A DNA stretch of 64,000 bases, taken from assembly GCF_030227115.1 (NCBI RefSeq), contig NZ_JASSUA010000006.1, positions 62,001-126,000 on the forward strand, given 5' to 3'. Below, piece by piece: positions 39,367 to 48,652 of the stretch. This DNA is from Marinobacter sp. SS13-12. GTDB lineage: Bacteria > Pseudomonadota > Gammaproteobacteria > Pseudomonadales > Oleiphilaceae. The translations under genes and the position numbers were made by a program. Positions within the stretch are counted from its first letter, which is position 1; the number at the start of each line of letters is the position of its first letter. The notes beneath the pieces are model-generated. The model searched no databases. It was not told the DNA's origin and worked only from the letters and a program-made list of their open reading frames with translations.

Positions 39367-40746
39367 ATGAACAAACGACTGCTTTCCGGGCTGATCGGGC
39401 TGCTCGCTGCCCAGCCTGCACTTTCCATGGATCTGGTCGAGACGTACGAGAAAGCAATCTCCTATGATTCCGGCATTGCTTCCGCCCGCGCCAGCTTTGA
39501 GGCACAACAGGCCGCCAGTGACGTCAGCCGCAGCAACCTGCTGCCTCAGGTTGGCGCGTTTGGTGATGTCAGCCATACCGATGTTGATGGCCCCAACCAG
39601 GATGGGGCGTATGAAACCTACGCCTTCGGTGTAGAGCTGACCCAACCGCTGTTCCGGGCTGACGCCTGGTTCAACTACGACGCCAGCAAGTTTCAGACAG
39701 AATCCGCCCGGGCCGAATACAACCTGGCCCAGCAGCAGCTGATTCTTGATGTGGCCACGGCGTACTTCAATGTTTTGCGTGCCGCAGACTCCCTCACCAC
39801 TGCCAGGGCAACCGAGGCGGCTATCCAGCGGCAGTATGAACAGGCCCAGGAGCGCTTCGATGTGGGCCTGATTGCCATCACGGAAGTCTACGAGGCTCGC
39901 GCCAGTTACGACGACAGCAAGAGCCAGCGGATTGCGGCAGAAAGCGAGCTGGACATAGCCCGTGAGCAGCTGGCGCGCCTGACTGGTGAATACACGGAAG
40001 AGCTTGACAACCTGCGCAGAAACTTCCCTCTCGGCCGTCCGGAACCTTTGGATCCGTCGGCCTGGGAGAACACCGCCCTGGACCAGAACTGGCAGATTCA
40101 GTCTGCGATGTACGATCTGAATACCAGTGAAGCCAATCTGAAAAGCGCCAAATCCGGGCACCTGCCGACACTGGACTTGAACGCCTCCTATGGCAAGACT
40201 AATATCGAAGGCTTGGAAGATCCCACGTTTGCGCAGAGCCAGCGCGACGGCACGACGACAGAAGGCCGGATTGGGCTCAGATTGAATGTTCCGCTCTACA
40301 TGGGTGGTGGCACCCAGGCTGGCGTTCGCCAACGACGGTCACTGGTGGAGGTAGCGGAGCAATCACTGGAAACCGTTCGCCGCGACGTGAGGGTGAATAC
40401 CCGCAGCCTGTTCCGCACGGTAAACACCAACATCGAATCCGCCTCTGCCCTGGAGCAGACCATTATCTCCCGCCGCAGCGCACTGGATGCAACGCGCGCA
40501 GGGTATGAGGTTGGCACCCGTAATATCGTGGAAGTGCTGGATGCGGAACGTAACTATTACGTAGCGCTGCGCGACTTCGCCAATGCCCGCTACGATTATG
40601 TGATCAACACCCTGAGCCTGAAGCAGGCGGCCGGAACCCTGAGCCCTCAGGACCTGGTAGCCCTGAACAACTGGCTCAGCGCCTCGGCACCTGGCATCGA
40701 AGCCCTGGCGGAAGAGGATGAAACCATTGAAGACCCCATGCAATAA
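39367..40746 (+). CDS. tolC: TolC-family outer-membrane efflux channel
   Basis: 459 residues from the ATG at 39367, supported by AGGAG seven bases upstream and by the signal peptide that follows it (MNKRLLSGLIGLLAAQPALS). TolC forms a trimeric outer-membrane and periplasmic tunnel for efflux pumps and type I secretion. Repeated helical hairpins are visible in two homologous halves (ERFDVGLIAITEVYEARASYD and GYEVGTRNIVEVLDAERNYY). Its position next to waaA matches Pseudomonas-type genomes. Pump partners are not in the window. Confidence 0.94.
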   Translation: MNKRLLSGLIGLLAAQPALSMDLVETYEKAISYDSGIASARASFEAQQAASDVSRSNLLPQVGAFGDVSHTDVDGPNQDGAYETYAFGVELTQPLFRADAWFNYDASKFQTESARAEYNLAQQQLILDVATAYFNVLRAADSLTTARATEAAIQRQYEQAQERFDVGLIAITEVYEARASYDDSKSQRIAAESELDIAREQLARLTGEYTEELDNLRRNFPLGRPEPLDPSAWENTALDQNWQIQSAMYDLNTSEANLKSAKSGHLPTLDLNASYGKTNIEGLEDPTFAQSQRDGTTTEGRIGLRLNVPLYMGGGTQAGVRQRRSLVEVAEQSLETVRRDVRVNTRSLFRTVNTNIESASALEQTIISRRSALDATRAGYEVGTRNIVEVLDAERNYYVALRDFANARYDYVINTLSLKQAAGTLSPQDLVALNNWLSASAPGIEALAEEDETIEDPMQ

Positions 40747-40760
40747 GTGACAGGCAAGAT

Positions 40761-40782
40761 GGGCGGGCTCCCGGGCCCGCCC
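40761..40782. terminator. Hairpin between convergent tolC and waaA
   Basis: Stem GGGCGGG/CCCGCCC (40761-40767 with 40776-40782) occupies the gap and touches the waaA stop codon. No clear U-run follows on either strand. Confidence 0.55.
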
Positions 40783-42044
40783 TAGACCCGCTCAACAATC
40801 CCGTCGACCACCTTCTCCAGCGCACCCCGGTTAGCGTTTACCACAGCCAACGCATTGCGCCCGGCCTTCTCGGCCGCACCCTTGTCCGCAATCAGCTGCG
40901 TCACGCACGCGGCCAATGCTTCGGAGGACGAGGTTATGTAAAGCCCCTCCCCCGCATCAAGCCGGCTATAGATGGTTTCAAAGTTGAAGATATGAGGGCC
41001 GGAGAGCACCGGCATTCCCCAGGCCGCGGGTTCCAGCGGGTTGTGTCCACCCCGCTCGATCAATGAACCGCCAACGAACGCAATGTCGCATGCCCCGTAA
41101 AGCATCAGCAGTTCACCCATGGTGTCTCCGAGGTACACCTGACAACGGCTTTCGTTGTTCTCACCGGCGACTGAACGACGCTGCACAACCAGCCCCATTG
41201 AGCGGGCCATTTCTGCCACATCATCGAACCGCTCCGGATGCCGGGGCACAATCACCAGTAACGCGCCGGGATGCTTAAGCATTATTTGCTGGTGGGCTTC
41301 CAGAATCTGGCGGTCTTCGCCTTCGTGGGTACTGGCCGCGATCCAGACGGGGCGGCCTGCTCCGAGTTGCTGGCGCAACCCGGATGATGCGGAGCGGATC
41401 TCATCCGATATCTCCACGTCGAACTTGATGCTACCGGTAACGGAGACAGATTCCGGCCGCGCACCAATGCGTAGGAAGCGCCCAGCATCCTCATCCGCCT
41501 GCGCGGCTATCCAGGTGATGTTGCGAAGCAATGGCCTCACCAGCGAAGCTACCCGCTCATAACCCCGGGCGGACCGGGCTGAAAGCCGTGCATTGATCAG
41601 AAAAATGGGAACATCGCGCTGTTCGCTCAAAGCAATCATGTTGGGCCAGAGTTCCGTTTCCATGATCACTAACGCACGGGGGCGGACCCGATCCACAAAG
41701 CGACGCACCGCCCCAGGCGTATCATAGGGTGAAAAGGCATAGCGTACCTGATCACCAAACAACGCCTTTGCCCGGGCGGAGCCAGTAGGCGTCATAGCGG
41801 TCATCAACACCGGAACGTCCGGATTGCGACGCAACAGGGCCTTTACAAGAGGCGCAGCAGCAATCGTTTCACCCACGGACACCGCATGAACCCAGATCAC
41901 CGGCTCATCAGACGCCTCCACGTAACCCAGGCGCTCCTGCCAGCGCACAAACGCATCCGGGTTGGTACGCCCGATCCACCACAGGCGCAGCAACACAAAT
42001 GGCAGCGCGATGCGAAAGAACAGGGAGTAAAAAAAGTGAAGCAT
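40782..42044 (-). CDS. waaA: Kdo transferase WaaA
   Basis: 420 residues from the ATG at 42044, supported by GGAG five bases upstream; the frame runs on to 42131 without family similarity. It adds 3-deoxy-D-manno-octulosonate to lipid IVA. The N-terminal membrane anchor (about 1-20) is followed by GT30 motifs: RWQERLGY, WVHAVSVGETIAA, and a C-terminal GT-B lobe with GGSLIERGGHNPLEPAAWG. A KdkA kinase gene lies in the same cluster, as in bacteria whose LPS carries a single phosphorylated Kdo; whether this WaaA adds one or two Kdo is therefore open. Confidence 0.95.
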   Translation of the reverse strand: MLHFFYSLFFRIALPFVLLRLWWIGRTNPDAFVRWQERLGYVEASDEPVIWVHAVSVGETIAAAPLVKALLRRNPDVPVLMTAMTPTGSARAKALFGDQVRYAFSPYDTPGAVRRFVDRVRPRALVIMETELWPNMIALSEQRDVPIFLINARLSARSARGYERVASLVRPLLRNITWIAAQADEDAGRFLRIGARPESVSVTGSIKFDVEISDEIRSASSGLRQQLGAGRPVWIAASTHEGEDRQILEAHQQIMLKHPGALLVIVPRHPERFDDVAEMARSMGLVVQRRSVAGENNESRCQVYLGDTMGELLMLYGACDIAFVGGSLIERGGHNPLEPAAWGMPVLSGPHIFNFETIYSRLDAGEGLYITSSSEALAACVTQLIADKGAAEKAGRNALAVVNANRGALEKVVDGIVERV

Positions 42045-42214
42045 ACTAACTCCGGGCCGGGTCGGTGCGGCGGTCATTCTACATAAAGCCGATGCCGGAG
42101 TCTTCGGCACAGAAATCATCCTTTTCCACAAGTTGCGGACATTGCTGCTTTAGCAGATGAGAGCCGTCCTGCTAAACTCCGGTTCTTGATACCGGAACCC
42201 CATCAGATCAGGCT

Positions 42215-43174
42215 GTGAAACGAGTGAAGAAAGGCAAACAGACAACCCGCGATACTCGCTACTCCAGTTACCTTCACCCTCGCTGGTGGCCCACCTGGAT
42301 GGGCATCGGTTTGATGTGGCTGGCAGCCCGGCTGCCCCTGAAAATCCAGTGGTGGCTGGGCAGGCGCATTGGTGATCTGGTCTATCATCTTGCAGCTCGT
42401 CGGCGTCATATTACTGAAGTGAATATTCGTCTGTGCTTTCCCGAGCTGTCCGGGCGGGAACAACAGGCCCTGGTTAAAAAATCCTTCCAGGCCAATGGTA
42501 TCGGGGTGATGGAAATCGGGCTGGCGTGGTTTCGCAACCCCACCTCGTTTATTCCCATCACCAGAGTGCACGGGCTCGAGCACGTTGATAGCGCCCTGGC
42601 CCAGGGCAAAGGCATTCTGCTACTGGGAGGCCACTACAGCACCCTGGATCTGGGGGGCAGCCTGGTGACAGAATTCATTGAAGCCGACGTTATGCAGCGT
42701 GACCACAACAACCCGCTGATGAACGCAGTGATGACCCGCGCCAGAGAGCGCCGCTATGGCATGGTGCTTGACAGCAGGAACCTGAGAGGCCTGCTCAAAC
42801 AGCTTAAAAGCAACCGCATCGTCTGGTACGCGACGGATCAGGATTACGGGCGCAAGGGCATCGTATTTGCGCCGTTCTTCGGGGTGCCGGCGGGATCCAT
42901 CACCGCCACCTCGCGAATTGCGGATCGCAGCGGGTGTGCGGTGGTACCGTTCAGCCATTTCCGCCGCGAGCACGAGCCAGGGTACGACGTTTACTTCCAC
43001 CCTCCGCTGGACAATTTCCCCTCCGGAGACGACATGGCGGATGCAACCCTGGTAAACAAAACCATTGAAAACGAGATCCGCAAACATCCGGATCAATACC
43101 TTTGGATGCACCGGCGGTTCAAGACCCGCCCGTCCCGGAAGGACCCGGACCTTTACCGCAAGGAAGCGAACTGA
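42215..43174 (+). CDS. Lipid A late acyltransferase, LpxL/HtrB family
   Basis: 319 residues, starting with GTG at 42215 (a second GTG at 42224 is possible). It adds a secondary acyl chain to Kdo-lipid A at the inner membrane. An N-terminal hydrophobic segment (about 29-45) precedes the catalytic HX4D motif in LLLGGHYSTLDLGG. MWMHRRFKTRPS near the C-terminus is typical of the family. The stop abuts the start of the next gene, so both are probably one transcript. Which acyl chain and position is used cannot be read. Confidence 0.92.
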   Translation: MKRVKKGKQTTRDTRYSSYLHPRWWPTWMGIGLMWLAARLPLKIQWWLGRRIGDLVYHLAARRRHITEVNIRLCFPELSGREQQALVKKSFQANGIGVMEIGLAWFRNPTSFIPITRVHGLEHVDSALAQGKGILLLGGHYSTLDLGGSLVTEFIEADVMQRDHNNPLMNAVMTRARERRYGMVLDSRNLRGLLKQLKSNRIVWYATDQDYGRKGIVFAPFFGVPAGSITATSRIADRSGCAVVPFSHFRREHEPGYDVYFHPPLDNFPSGDDMADATLVNKTIENEIRKHPDQYLWMHRRFKTRPSRKDPDLYRKEAN

Positions 43175-44110
43175 ATGGGATTATCAGCACCCGTTGTCTG
43201 GCTACTCACCGACAACAAACCTGGCCACCGAAACCAGTTGAAAGGGCTCGGCAACCGTTTACGAGTGCTGTCCGGCGCCAGTGTGGCCGAGATTGACGCT
43301 ACGGAAGTTCCGGTTCCCCTGTGGCGTGCTCTGCTGGGCATGGCTCCCGCTATGAATGAAACCCTGCGCGCGCCAGACCTGATTATCGCAGCCGGCAGCG
43401 GCACCCACCGTCTGCTGCTGTCACTCCGGCGGCGCCGAAAAGCAAAAACCGTGGTCCTGATGAAACCGGGGTTTCCCATTGGCTGGGTCGATGCGGCCAT
43501 TATTCCCGAGCATGACGACATTGACCCGGCCAGACACATCCTGATCACCGAAGGCGTGATCAACGCCATCACGCCGCTGGCACGCATTACTGACAAACCC
43601 GAAGGCCTGATCCTCATCGGTGGCCCATCTCCCCATTTCGACTGGGACGACGATGTGGTGCTGGGGCAAGTGTCACAGCTTATGGGGCGCTACCCCGAAT
43701 GGCGCTGGACCATCAGTGGCTCCCGTCGTACACCGGAACCCCTGCTGCAAAAGCTGCAGGAACTGGCAGGCCCCAAGGTCACGGTTGTGGATCATGAGCG
43801 AACCCACGCAGGCTGGCTCCCCCATCAACTGTCCGCCTCACGGGCGGTCTGGGTAACACCGGACAGCACGTCCATGGTCTGCGAAGCTGCTACCTCCGGC
43901 GTTCCAACCGGCCTGTTTGAAATGGCTCCCAGACACCACAGCCGAGTCGCCCGAGGCATGGCCAGCCTGGTGGAAAAAGGATACGTTGCGCGCTGGAGTG
44001 ACCATGCCTCGGTGATGACAGGCAAACTGCCAGGATCACCCAGCCTGTGGGAGGCTGACCGGGCCGCACGGTGGCTGATCAACCATTTTCTGAAGGAAGG
44101 CGAGCATTGA
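43175..44110 (+). CDS. ELM1/DUF1022-like protein, predicted GT-B fold
   Basis: 311 residues. It has the bacterial ELM1 pattern: VVWLLTDNKPGHRNQLKGL at the start, APDLIIAAGSGTHRLLLSLRR, and a C-terminal VWVTPDSTSMVCEAATSGVPTGLFE that resembles nucleotide-sugar-binding lobes of GT-B glycosyltransferases. The name comes from a plant mitochondrial-fission protein, but the bacterial versions sit in LPS clusters, as here. A glycosyltransferase or sugar-binding role is inference. It overlaps the next gene by four bases. Confidence 0.8.
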   Translation: MGLSAPVVWLLTDNKPGHRNQLKGLGNRLRVLSGASVAEIDATEVPVPLWRALLGMAPAMNETLRAPDLIIAAGSGTHRLLLSLRRRRKAKTVVLMKPGFPIGWVDAAIIPEHDDIDPARHILITEGVINAITPLARITDKPEGLILIGGPSPHFDWDDDVVLGQVSQLMGRYPEWRWTISGSRRTPEPLLQKLQELAGPKVTVVDHERTHAGWLPHQLSASRAVWVTPDSTSMVCEAATSGVPTGLFEMAPRHHSRVARGMASLVEKGYVARWSDHASVMTGKLPGSPSLWEADRAARWLINHFLKEGEH

Positions 44111-45222
44111 GGATTCTCCAGGCGTTACCCGCGCTATACAGCGGCGGTGTTGAACGGGGCACCGTGGAATTCGCCGCCGACCTGGTCAAGCGCGGTCACG
44201 AATCCTTTGTGGTATCAAAAGGCGGGCCCATGGCCGAGCAACTGCGTGGGCAAGGCTCGGAACACATATTCATGCCCATACACCGGAAGACTCCGGCGTC
44301 TTTCGGGCAGATCCTGCCAATGCGGAAACTGCTGCTGGAGCTGAAACCGGATATCGTGCATGTCCGCTCCCGCATGCCCGCCTGGATCATTTTCCTGGCC
44401 CTGAAAAGCATTCCGGCAAATCAGCGGCCGGCTATTGTCTCCACTTTTCATGGCATGTATTCCGTCACTCCCTACAGCGCCATCATGACCAGGGCTGATC
44501 ATATAATCGCCGTATCCGGGTGTGTCAGGGATTACGTGCTCACCAACTACCCGGTACCGGAAGAAAAACTGACGGTCATCCAGCGTGGTGTGGATGTGGA
44601 TGCCTTCCGTCAGCGGGAGCTCAGCTCACAATGGCTGGACCGCTGGTTCCGCCAGTACCCGCAGCTGGCCAACCAGAAAATCATTATGATGCCCGGGCGC
44701 ATTTCACGCTGGAAAGGCCAGCTGGATTTCCTGGCCATGATGGCGCAGCTGGTTCAAGAACGGCCGGATTGTCACGGCATCATCGTCGGCGGCGCCGAAC
44801 CCGGCAAGGAGCAATTCCTGGAAGAACTGGAAAAGGAACGCACCCGTCTGAACCTTACCGACAAGGTGAGCTTTCTCGGCCAGCGCAATGACATGACCAC
44901 CCTGTACCTGCTGGCGAATGTGGTATGCCACATGTCCACCAAACCAGAGCCTTTCGGGCGTACCGTTACCGAAGCGCTGGCATCAGGCACACCTGTCGCC
45001 GCCTTCGACCGCGGTGGTGCCGCCGAGACCCTGCGCGCCTGCTTCCCCGAGGGATTGGTAAAGCCAGATGACATCAAGGCATTTGCAAAAACAGCCCTGT
45101 CCCTGATCGACAAAACCAGACCTGAGATTGAAATCCCCTGGCGGTTCCGGCTGGAGGCACAGACCGAATCAACCCTTAAGGTCTATGAAACCCTGCTGGC
45201 CAGGAAACAGGCGCAACAATGA
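44107..45222 (+). CDS. Family 4 glycosyltransferase
   Basis: 371 residues from a TTG at 44107, which overlaps the previous stop (TTGA) and has AAGG six bases upstream. The frame is open further upstream but begins inside the previous gene. GT-B fold with LPALYSGGVERGTVEFAADL at the start and the donor-binding lobe around MMPGRISRWKGQLDFL and MSTKPEPFGRTVTEALASGTPV. It probably builds the LPS core. Sugar and linkage unknown. Confidence 0.88.
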   Translation: MRILQALPALYSGGVERGTVEFAADLVKRGHESFVVSKGGPMAEQLRGQGSEHIFMPIHRKTPASFGQILPMRKLLLELKPDIVHVRSRMPAWIIFLALKSIPANQRPAIVSTFHGMYSVTPYSAIMTRADHIIAVSGCVRDYVLTNYPVPEEKLTVIQRGVDVDAFRQRELSSQWLDRWFRQYPQLANQKIIMMPGRISRWKGQLDFLAMMAQLVQERPDCHGIIVGGAEPGKEQFLEELEKERTRLNLTDKVSFLGQRNDMTTLYLLANVVCHMSTKPEPFGRTVTEALASGTPVAAFDRGGAAETLRACFPEGLVKPDDIKAFAKTALSLIDKTRPEIEIPWRFRLEAQTESTLKVYETLLARKQAQQ

Positions 45223-46277
45223 ATACCCGGGGCCCGCTAACCATTGCATTGGTGATTGCCACACCCGGCACCGGATGGGGCGGGATGGAAAAACACACAG
45301 CAGACCTGGCGGAGGCACTTGCAGCACGGGGCCATGCCATTCTCGTGTTGGCCCATTCCGCCTATAGCGAACGCTTTCCCAAGCCTGTCCTTTTCCACCC
45401 GCTGCCATTCCAGCTCGGCCGACGCAATCTTTGGCTACGACACCGCCTGCAACGAACACTTCGCTCCATCCAGCCGGACATTGTCCACGCTCAGGGCAAC
45501 AAGGCTGCCAGCCTCGTCAGTAGCATTCGTCATGATGGGCAGGTGACTGTCGGTACGCTGCACGGCACCAAAAGCTCCCACAAAGCGTTCGAAAAGCTGG
45601 ATGGCGTGATCGGCGTCAGCCGTGAAATAACGCGTTCCGTCGCACATTCCCATGCCCGGCTGATTTTCAACGGCCTGCGGCCGATGGAGAACACCGATCC
45701 TGATGACCGTTATGGGCCGGAGATACCCATTCCCGGTAAGCGCCCGCTGCTGCTGGCGGCAGGTCGGCTGGAACCGGTCAAACAGTTCAACACGTTGATC
45801 CGGGCGTGGGCTCAGGCCAACTGTGACGGCAAGCTGGTGATTCTGGGCGATGGCAGCCAGCGGGCGCGCCTCAACACATTAATCCGGGAACTCGGCGCCG
45901 AAGACAACATCCTGCTTCCGGGTCATGAACCCCGGATTCAGCAATGGTTGCAGGCGGCCACGGCCTGCATCATCAGCTCCAGCCGGGAAGGTTTTCCCTA
46001 TATCATGGTGGAGGCGCTGATGGCTGGCTGTCCGGTTCTGTCCACACCGGTCAGTGGGGTCGGGGACTTCCTGCCCCAAAGCTGCATCGCGGCCTCGGAT
46101 AGCCTTGAGGATATCACCACACTGATCAGCACCAACCTGGCTGAGCCTGGCCTGCTGACGGAAATCCAGAGCAAATGCTTCGAACAGGCCCGTGAGCAAC
46201 TCAGCCTTGAGACAATGGTGTCAAAGACTGAGGCTTTTTATCGGGACCTGCTTGCCAGCCTGCCGGCAAGGCGCTGA
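45219..46277 (+). CDS. Family 4 glycosyltransferase
   Basis: 352 residues. It starts ATGA-overlapped with the previous gene. GT-B fold: VIATPGTGWGGMEKHTADLAEAL at the N-terminus, then LLLAAGRLEPVKQFNTLIRAW and ISSSREGFPYIMVEALMAGCPVLSTPVSG, the EX7E region typical of GT4. Its last 77 bases overlap the 3' end of the SGNH-type gene on the other strand. Probably an LPS core transferase. Confidence 0.88.
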   Translation: MNTRGPLTIALVIATPGTGWGGMEKHTADLAEALAARGHAILVLAHSAYSERFPKPVLFHPLPFQLGRRNLWLRHRLQRTLRSIQPDIVHAQGNKAASLVSSIRHDGQVTVGTLHGTKSSHKAFEKLDGVIGVSREITRSVAHSHARLIFNGLRPMENTDPDDRYGPEIPIPGKRPLLLAAGRLEPVKQFNTLIRAWAQANCDGKLVILGDGSQRARLNTLIRELGAEDNILLPGHEPRIQQWLQAATACIISSSREGFPYIMVEALMAGCPVLSTPVSGVGDFLPQSCIAASDSLEDITTLISTNLAEPGLLTEIQSKCFEQAREQLSLETMVSKTEAFYRDLLASLPARR

Positions 46278-46911
46278 TTACCGCGCCCGCCACAACCCGA
46301 TGCCCTTCAACAGTAAGGTGTGTGCCGTCATCCATCAGGGTATTCGCCTTTTGCTGCCATAGCCGCTCATAGGCATCCGCCAGTAACGCATTGGGCTCTT
46401 GCCCGGCCAATTGATGCAAACCTTGATTGTAACGTTCGATACGCGGGTTTCTTGGCTCATCAAGATTGGGCGGCGTGGCCACCAGCACAAAAAGCGTGTC
46501 AGGCGCAGAACGTACCACCTTTTCAATATTGCCCAGGTATTCGTCCAGCGGCACCTGCTCCACCGCCCCCCAGCGTTCCTGAAGTTGAAAGTGGCGGGCC
46601 CATTTCTTGAGCTTCTTCACCAGTTTCCTGGCAAGCTTCCTGCGAGGGTTGTCCGGGTAATACAGAACATAGGGTGCGCCGCGGAAGGTGAGCCAGGAGT
46701 CCACCAGCCCATACTGGATGAAGGCCAGTTGATAGCCCCGGGGCGGAAAGGCTTCCGCGTAGTGCAGCAGCTCACGGGTTGTGCTCATGGTGTGGCCACA
46801 GTTGGTGAGGGCCAGGCCCAGATGTTCTGCTACCATCTCTGGCCAGACCTGTTCGTGGTAACCTTTTACCCCTTCGGTATTGCAATCACCGTAGGCAATA
46901 CAACCGTTCAT
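46201..46911 (-). CDS. SGNH-fold hydrolase-like protein with Cys in place of the nucleophile Ser
   Basis: 236 residues. Block I, usually GDS, reads GDCNT with Cys10. Block II Gly is in NCGHTMS, block III reads GLVD where GxND is usual, so the Asn is missing, and block V DxxH is present (DDGTH, Asp195 and His198). No signal peptide is present. A basic stretch (about 89-105, KLARKLVKKLKKWAR) is unusual. The family may be a distinct cysteine-type SGNH group or non-catalytic. It lies in an LPS cluster, so a sugar O-acyl role is possible, but this is inference. Convergent overlap with the upstream GT4 gene. Confidence 0.75.
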   Translation of the reverse strand: MNGCIAYGDCNTEGVKGYHEQVWPEMVAEHLGLALTNCGHTMSTTRELLHYAEAFPPRGYQLAFIQYGLVDSWLTFRGAPYVLYYPDNPRRKLARKLVKKLKKWARHFQLQERWGAVEQVPLDEYLGNIEKVVRSAPDTLFVLVATPPNLDEPRNPRIERYNQGLHQLAGQEPNALLADAYERLWQQKANTLMDDGTHLTVEGHRVVAGAVISALPAGWQAGPDKKPQSLTPLSQG

Positions 46912-46930
46912 AATCTGTGGCGCCCCATCA

Positions 46931-47599
46931 ATGATTGACCTGTCAGGCCTCGAACCCTTCGCCTCTGGCTACAACCGGCATTGCTATCAGCACCCGGATG
47001 ACCCCACATTGTGTCTCAAAGTCCTCCGCCCTGAAAACATTGAGGCCCGTTATCAACGCCAGGCCTGGCCCAAAAAGGTCCTCGGCAAGGCCCGAATCGA
47101 TGACAACCGACAGGAGCTCAGGGCTCACCAGCAGCAGGCCATCAGGAAGCTGCTCGCTGAGGATCAAAGCTCGTTGGTCTGGACTCACCTGCCCCGATTC
47201 CACGGCAACGCTGCCACCTCCCTGGGCCCCGCGAACGTCAGCGAATTCATTAGCGGAAGCGATGGCTTGCCGGCCGAAACACTCGAACATTATTTGCAGC
47301 GCCTGGGATTTGACCAGCCCATGCAGGGTGCCGTGGATCGGTTCTGCCAATGGCTTATTGAAACCGGCATCCTGACCCGCAACCTGTTGCCCCATAACCT
47401 GGTGATTGCCATCAGGAACGGGCAGCCGGAGCTGTTCCTGGTGGACGGTCTTGGCGCACCCGCGATACCTGACAGGCTGGCTGCTATCCCTGCTTGGCGC
47501 AAGCGCTACATCACCCGCCGGATAAGGCGGTTTTACCTCCGGATCGATTGGGAATCCGGCGCCAAGAACCAAAGCTGGGAAGTGTCGCAGAAGCTGTGA
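46931..47599 (+). CDS. YrbL-family kinase-like protein
   Basis: 222 residues. It resembles the PhoP-regulatory network protein YrbL family: FASGYNRHCYQHPDDPTLCLKVLRP at the start (nucleotide-loop and VK-like Lys), a catalytic-loop-like ILTRNLLPHNLVIAI, and LFLVDGLGAP in place of the DFG. This is a protein-kinase-like fold used in several LPS and sugar kinases. Target unknown; possibly LPS core phosphorylation. It starts 19 bases from the divergent SGNH gene. Confidence 0.8.
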   Translation: MIDLSGLEPFASGYNRHCYQHPDDPTLCLKVLRPENIEARYQRQAWPKKVLGKARIDDNRQELRAHQQQAIRKLLAEDQSSLVWTHLPRFHGNAATSLGPANVSEFISGSDGLPAETLEHYLQRLGFDQPMQGAVDRFCQWLIETGILTRNLLPHNLVIAIRNGQPELFLVDGLGAPAIPDRLAAIPAWRKRYITRRIRRFYLRIDWESGAKNQSWEVSQKL

Positions 47600-47690
47600 C
47601 CAACGCCGATTGTACCCACCGGCCTTGCCGCACAAGCCGGATGGTGGTAGCTTCCGCTCATCCTGTTTCCTGTTGATTGTCCTCCGGATT

Positions 47691-48596
47691 ATGGCCCTTT
47701 CCAAAGCAACGTTCCTGATCACTGCCCTCCGGCTTGCCGGCAAACTCCCCCTAAGAGGCGCCCAACTCCTTGGCCGCTTCCTGGGCATGGTCAGTTGGGT
47801 GTCCAAATCACAGCTTCGCAAGATCACTGAAATCAATCTGAAAATCTGTTTCCCAGAGCTTGCCGACGAACAACGCGAACGCATGGCACGCTCCAGCCTT
47901 CGCCACACCGGCCAGACCATGATGGAAATCCCCCTAATATGGGAATGGCCAGTAGAGCGTTGCCTGGATTTAATCCGGGAAATTGAGGGTGAGGAGCTTC
48001 TGGCCGAGGCCAAGAAAGACGGCCGCGGCCTGCTGCTACTGGCGCCGCACTTGGGGAACTGGGAACTCACAGGCTTGTATTTTTCCTCCCGTTACCGCAT
48101 GGCCGCCCTGTACAGCCCGCCGCACATCAAGGAATTTGAAGACTACATGGTTAAGGTCCGTGGTCGCATGGGCTCGGAGCTGGTTCGTGGCGACCGCCGT
48201 GGGCTGGCCCGACTGATTTCTCTGCTACGGGAAGGCGAGGTTGCCGGCATCCTGCCGGATCAAAGCCCGCGAGGAAAAGGCAATGCGTACGCGCCATTCT
48301 TCGGGATGGACGTGCGCACCATGACCCTGGTCTCGAAACTGCTGCAAAAATCCGGTGCAAAGCCGCTGATGACCTATTCCGAGCGACTGAAAGACGGCCA
48401 AGGCTTCCGGCTGGTGATTCGTGAATGTGAAGCCGGCATAGATGATGATGATCCTGTCGTCGCAACGAGCGCTCTGAACCGGTCAGTTGAAAACTGTGTC
48501 AGGGAAGCCCCGGAGCAATACCAGTGGGAGTATAAGCGCATGCGCCACAGGCCTCCCGGCGAACTCAACCCCTACAAGCCAGGAAAGGTATGTTGA
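47691..48596 (+). CDS. Second lipid A acyltransferase, LpxL/LpxM family
   Basis: 301 residues from the ATG at 47691; the upstream open frame starts with TTG and lacks family features. The catalytic HX4E motif is in LLLAPHLGNWELTGL, and RGDRRGLARLISLLREGEVAGILPDQSPRGKGNAYAPFFGM is characteristic. It is only distantly similar to the acyltransferase at 42215, which uses HX4D, so the two likely add different secondary chains. Confidence 0.9.
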   Translation: MALSKATFLITALRLAGKLPLRGAQLLGRFLGMVSWVSKSQLRKITEINLKICFPELADEQRERMARSSLRHTGQTMMEIPLIWEWPVERCLDLIREIEGEELLAEAKKDGRGLLLLAPHLGNWELTGLYFSSRYRMAALYSPPHIKEFEDYMVKVRGRMGSELVRGDRRGLARLISLLREGEVAGILPDQSPRGKGNAYAPFFGMDVRTMTLVSKLLQKSGAKPLMTYSERLKDGQGFRLVIRECEAGIDDDDPVVATSALNRSVENCVREAPEQYQWEYKRMRHRPPGELNPYKPGKVC

Positions 48597-48652
48597 ACCT
48601 CGACCGACCAACAACTTGCACCACTTTGAGCTTGTTCGCAGGTGTGGTTTAA

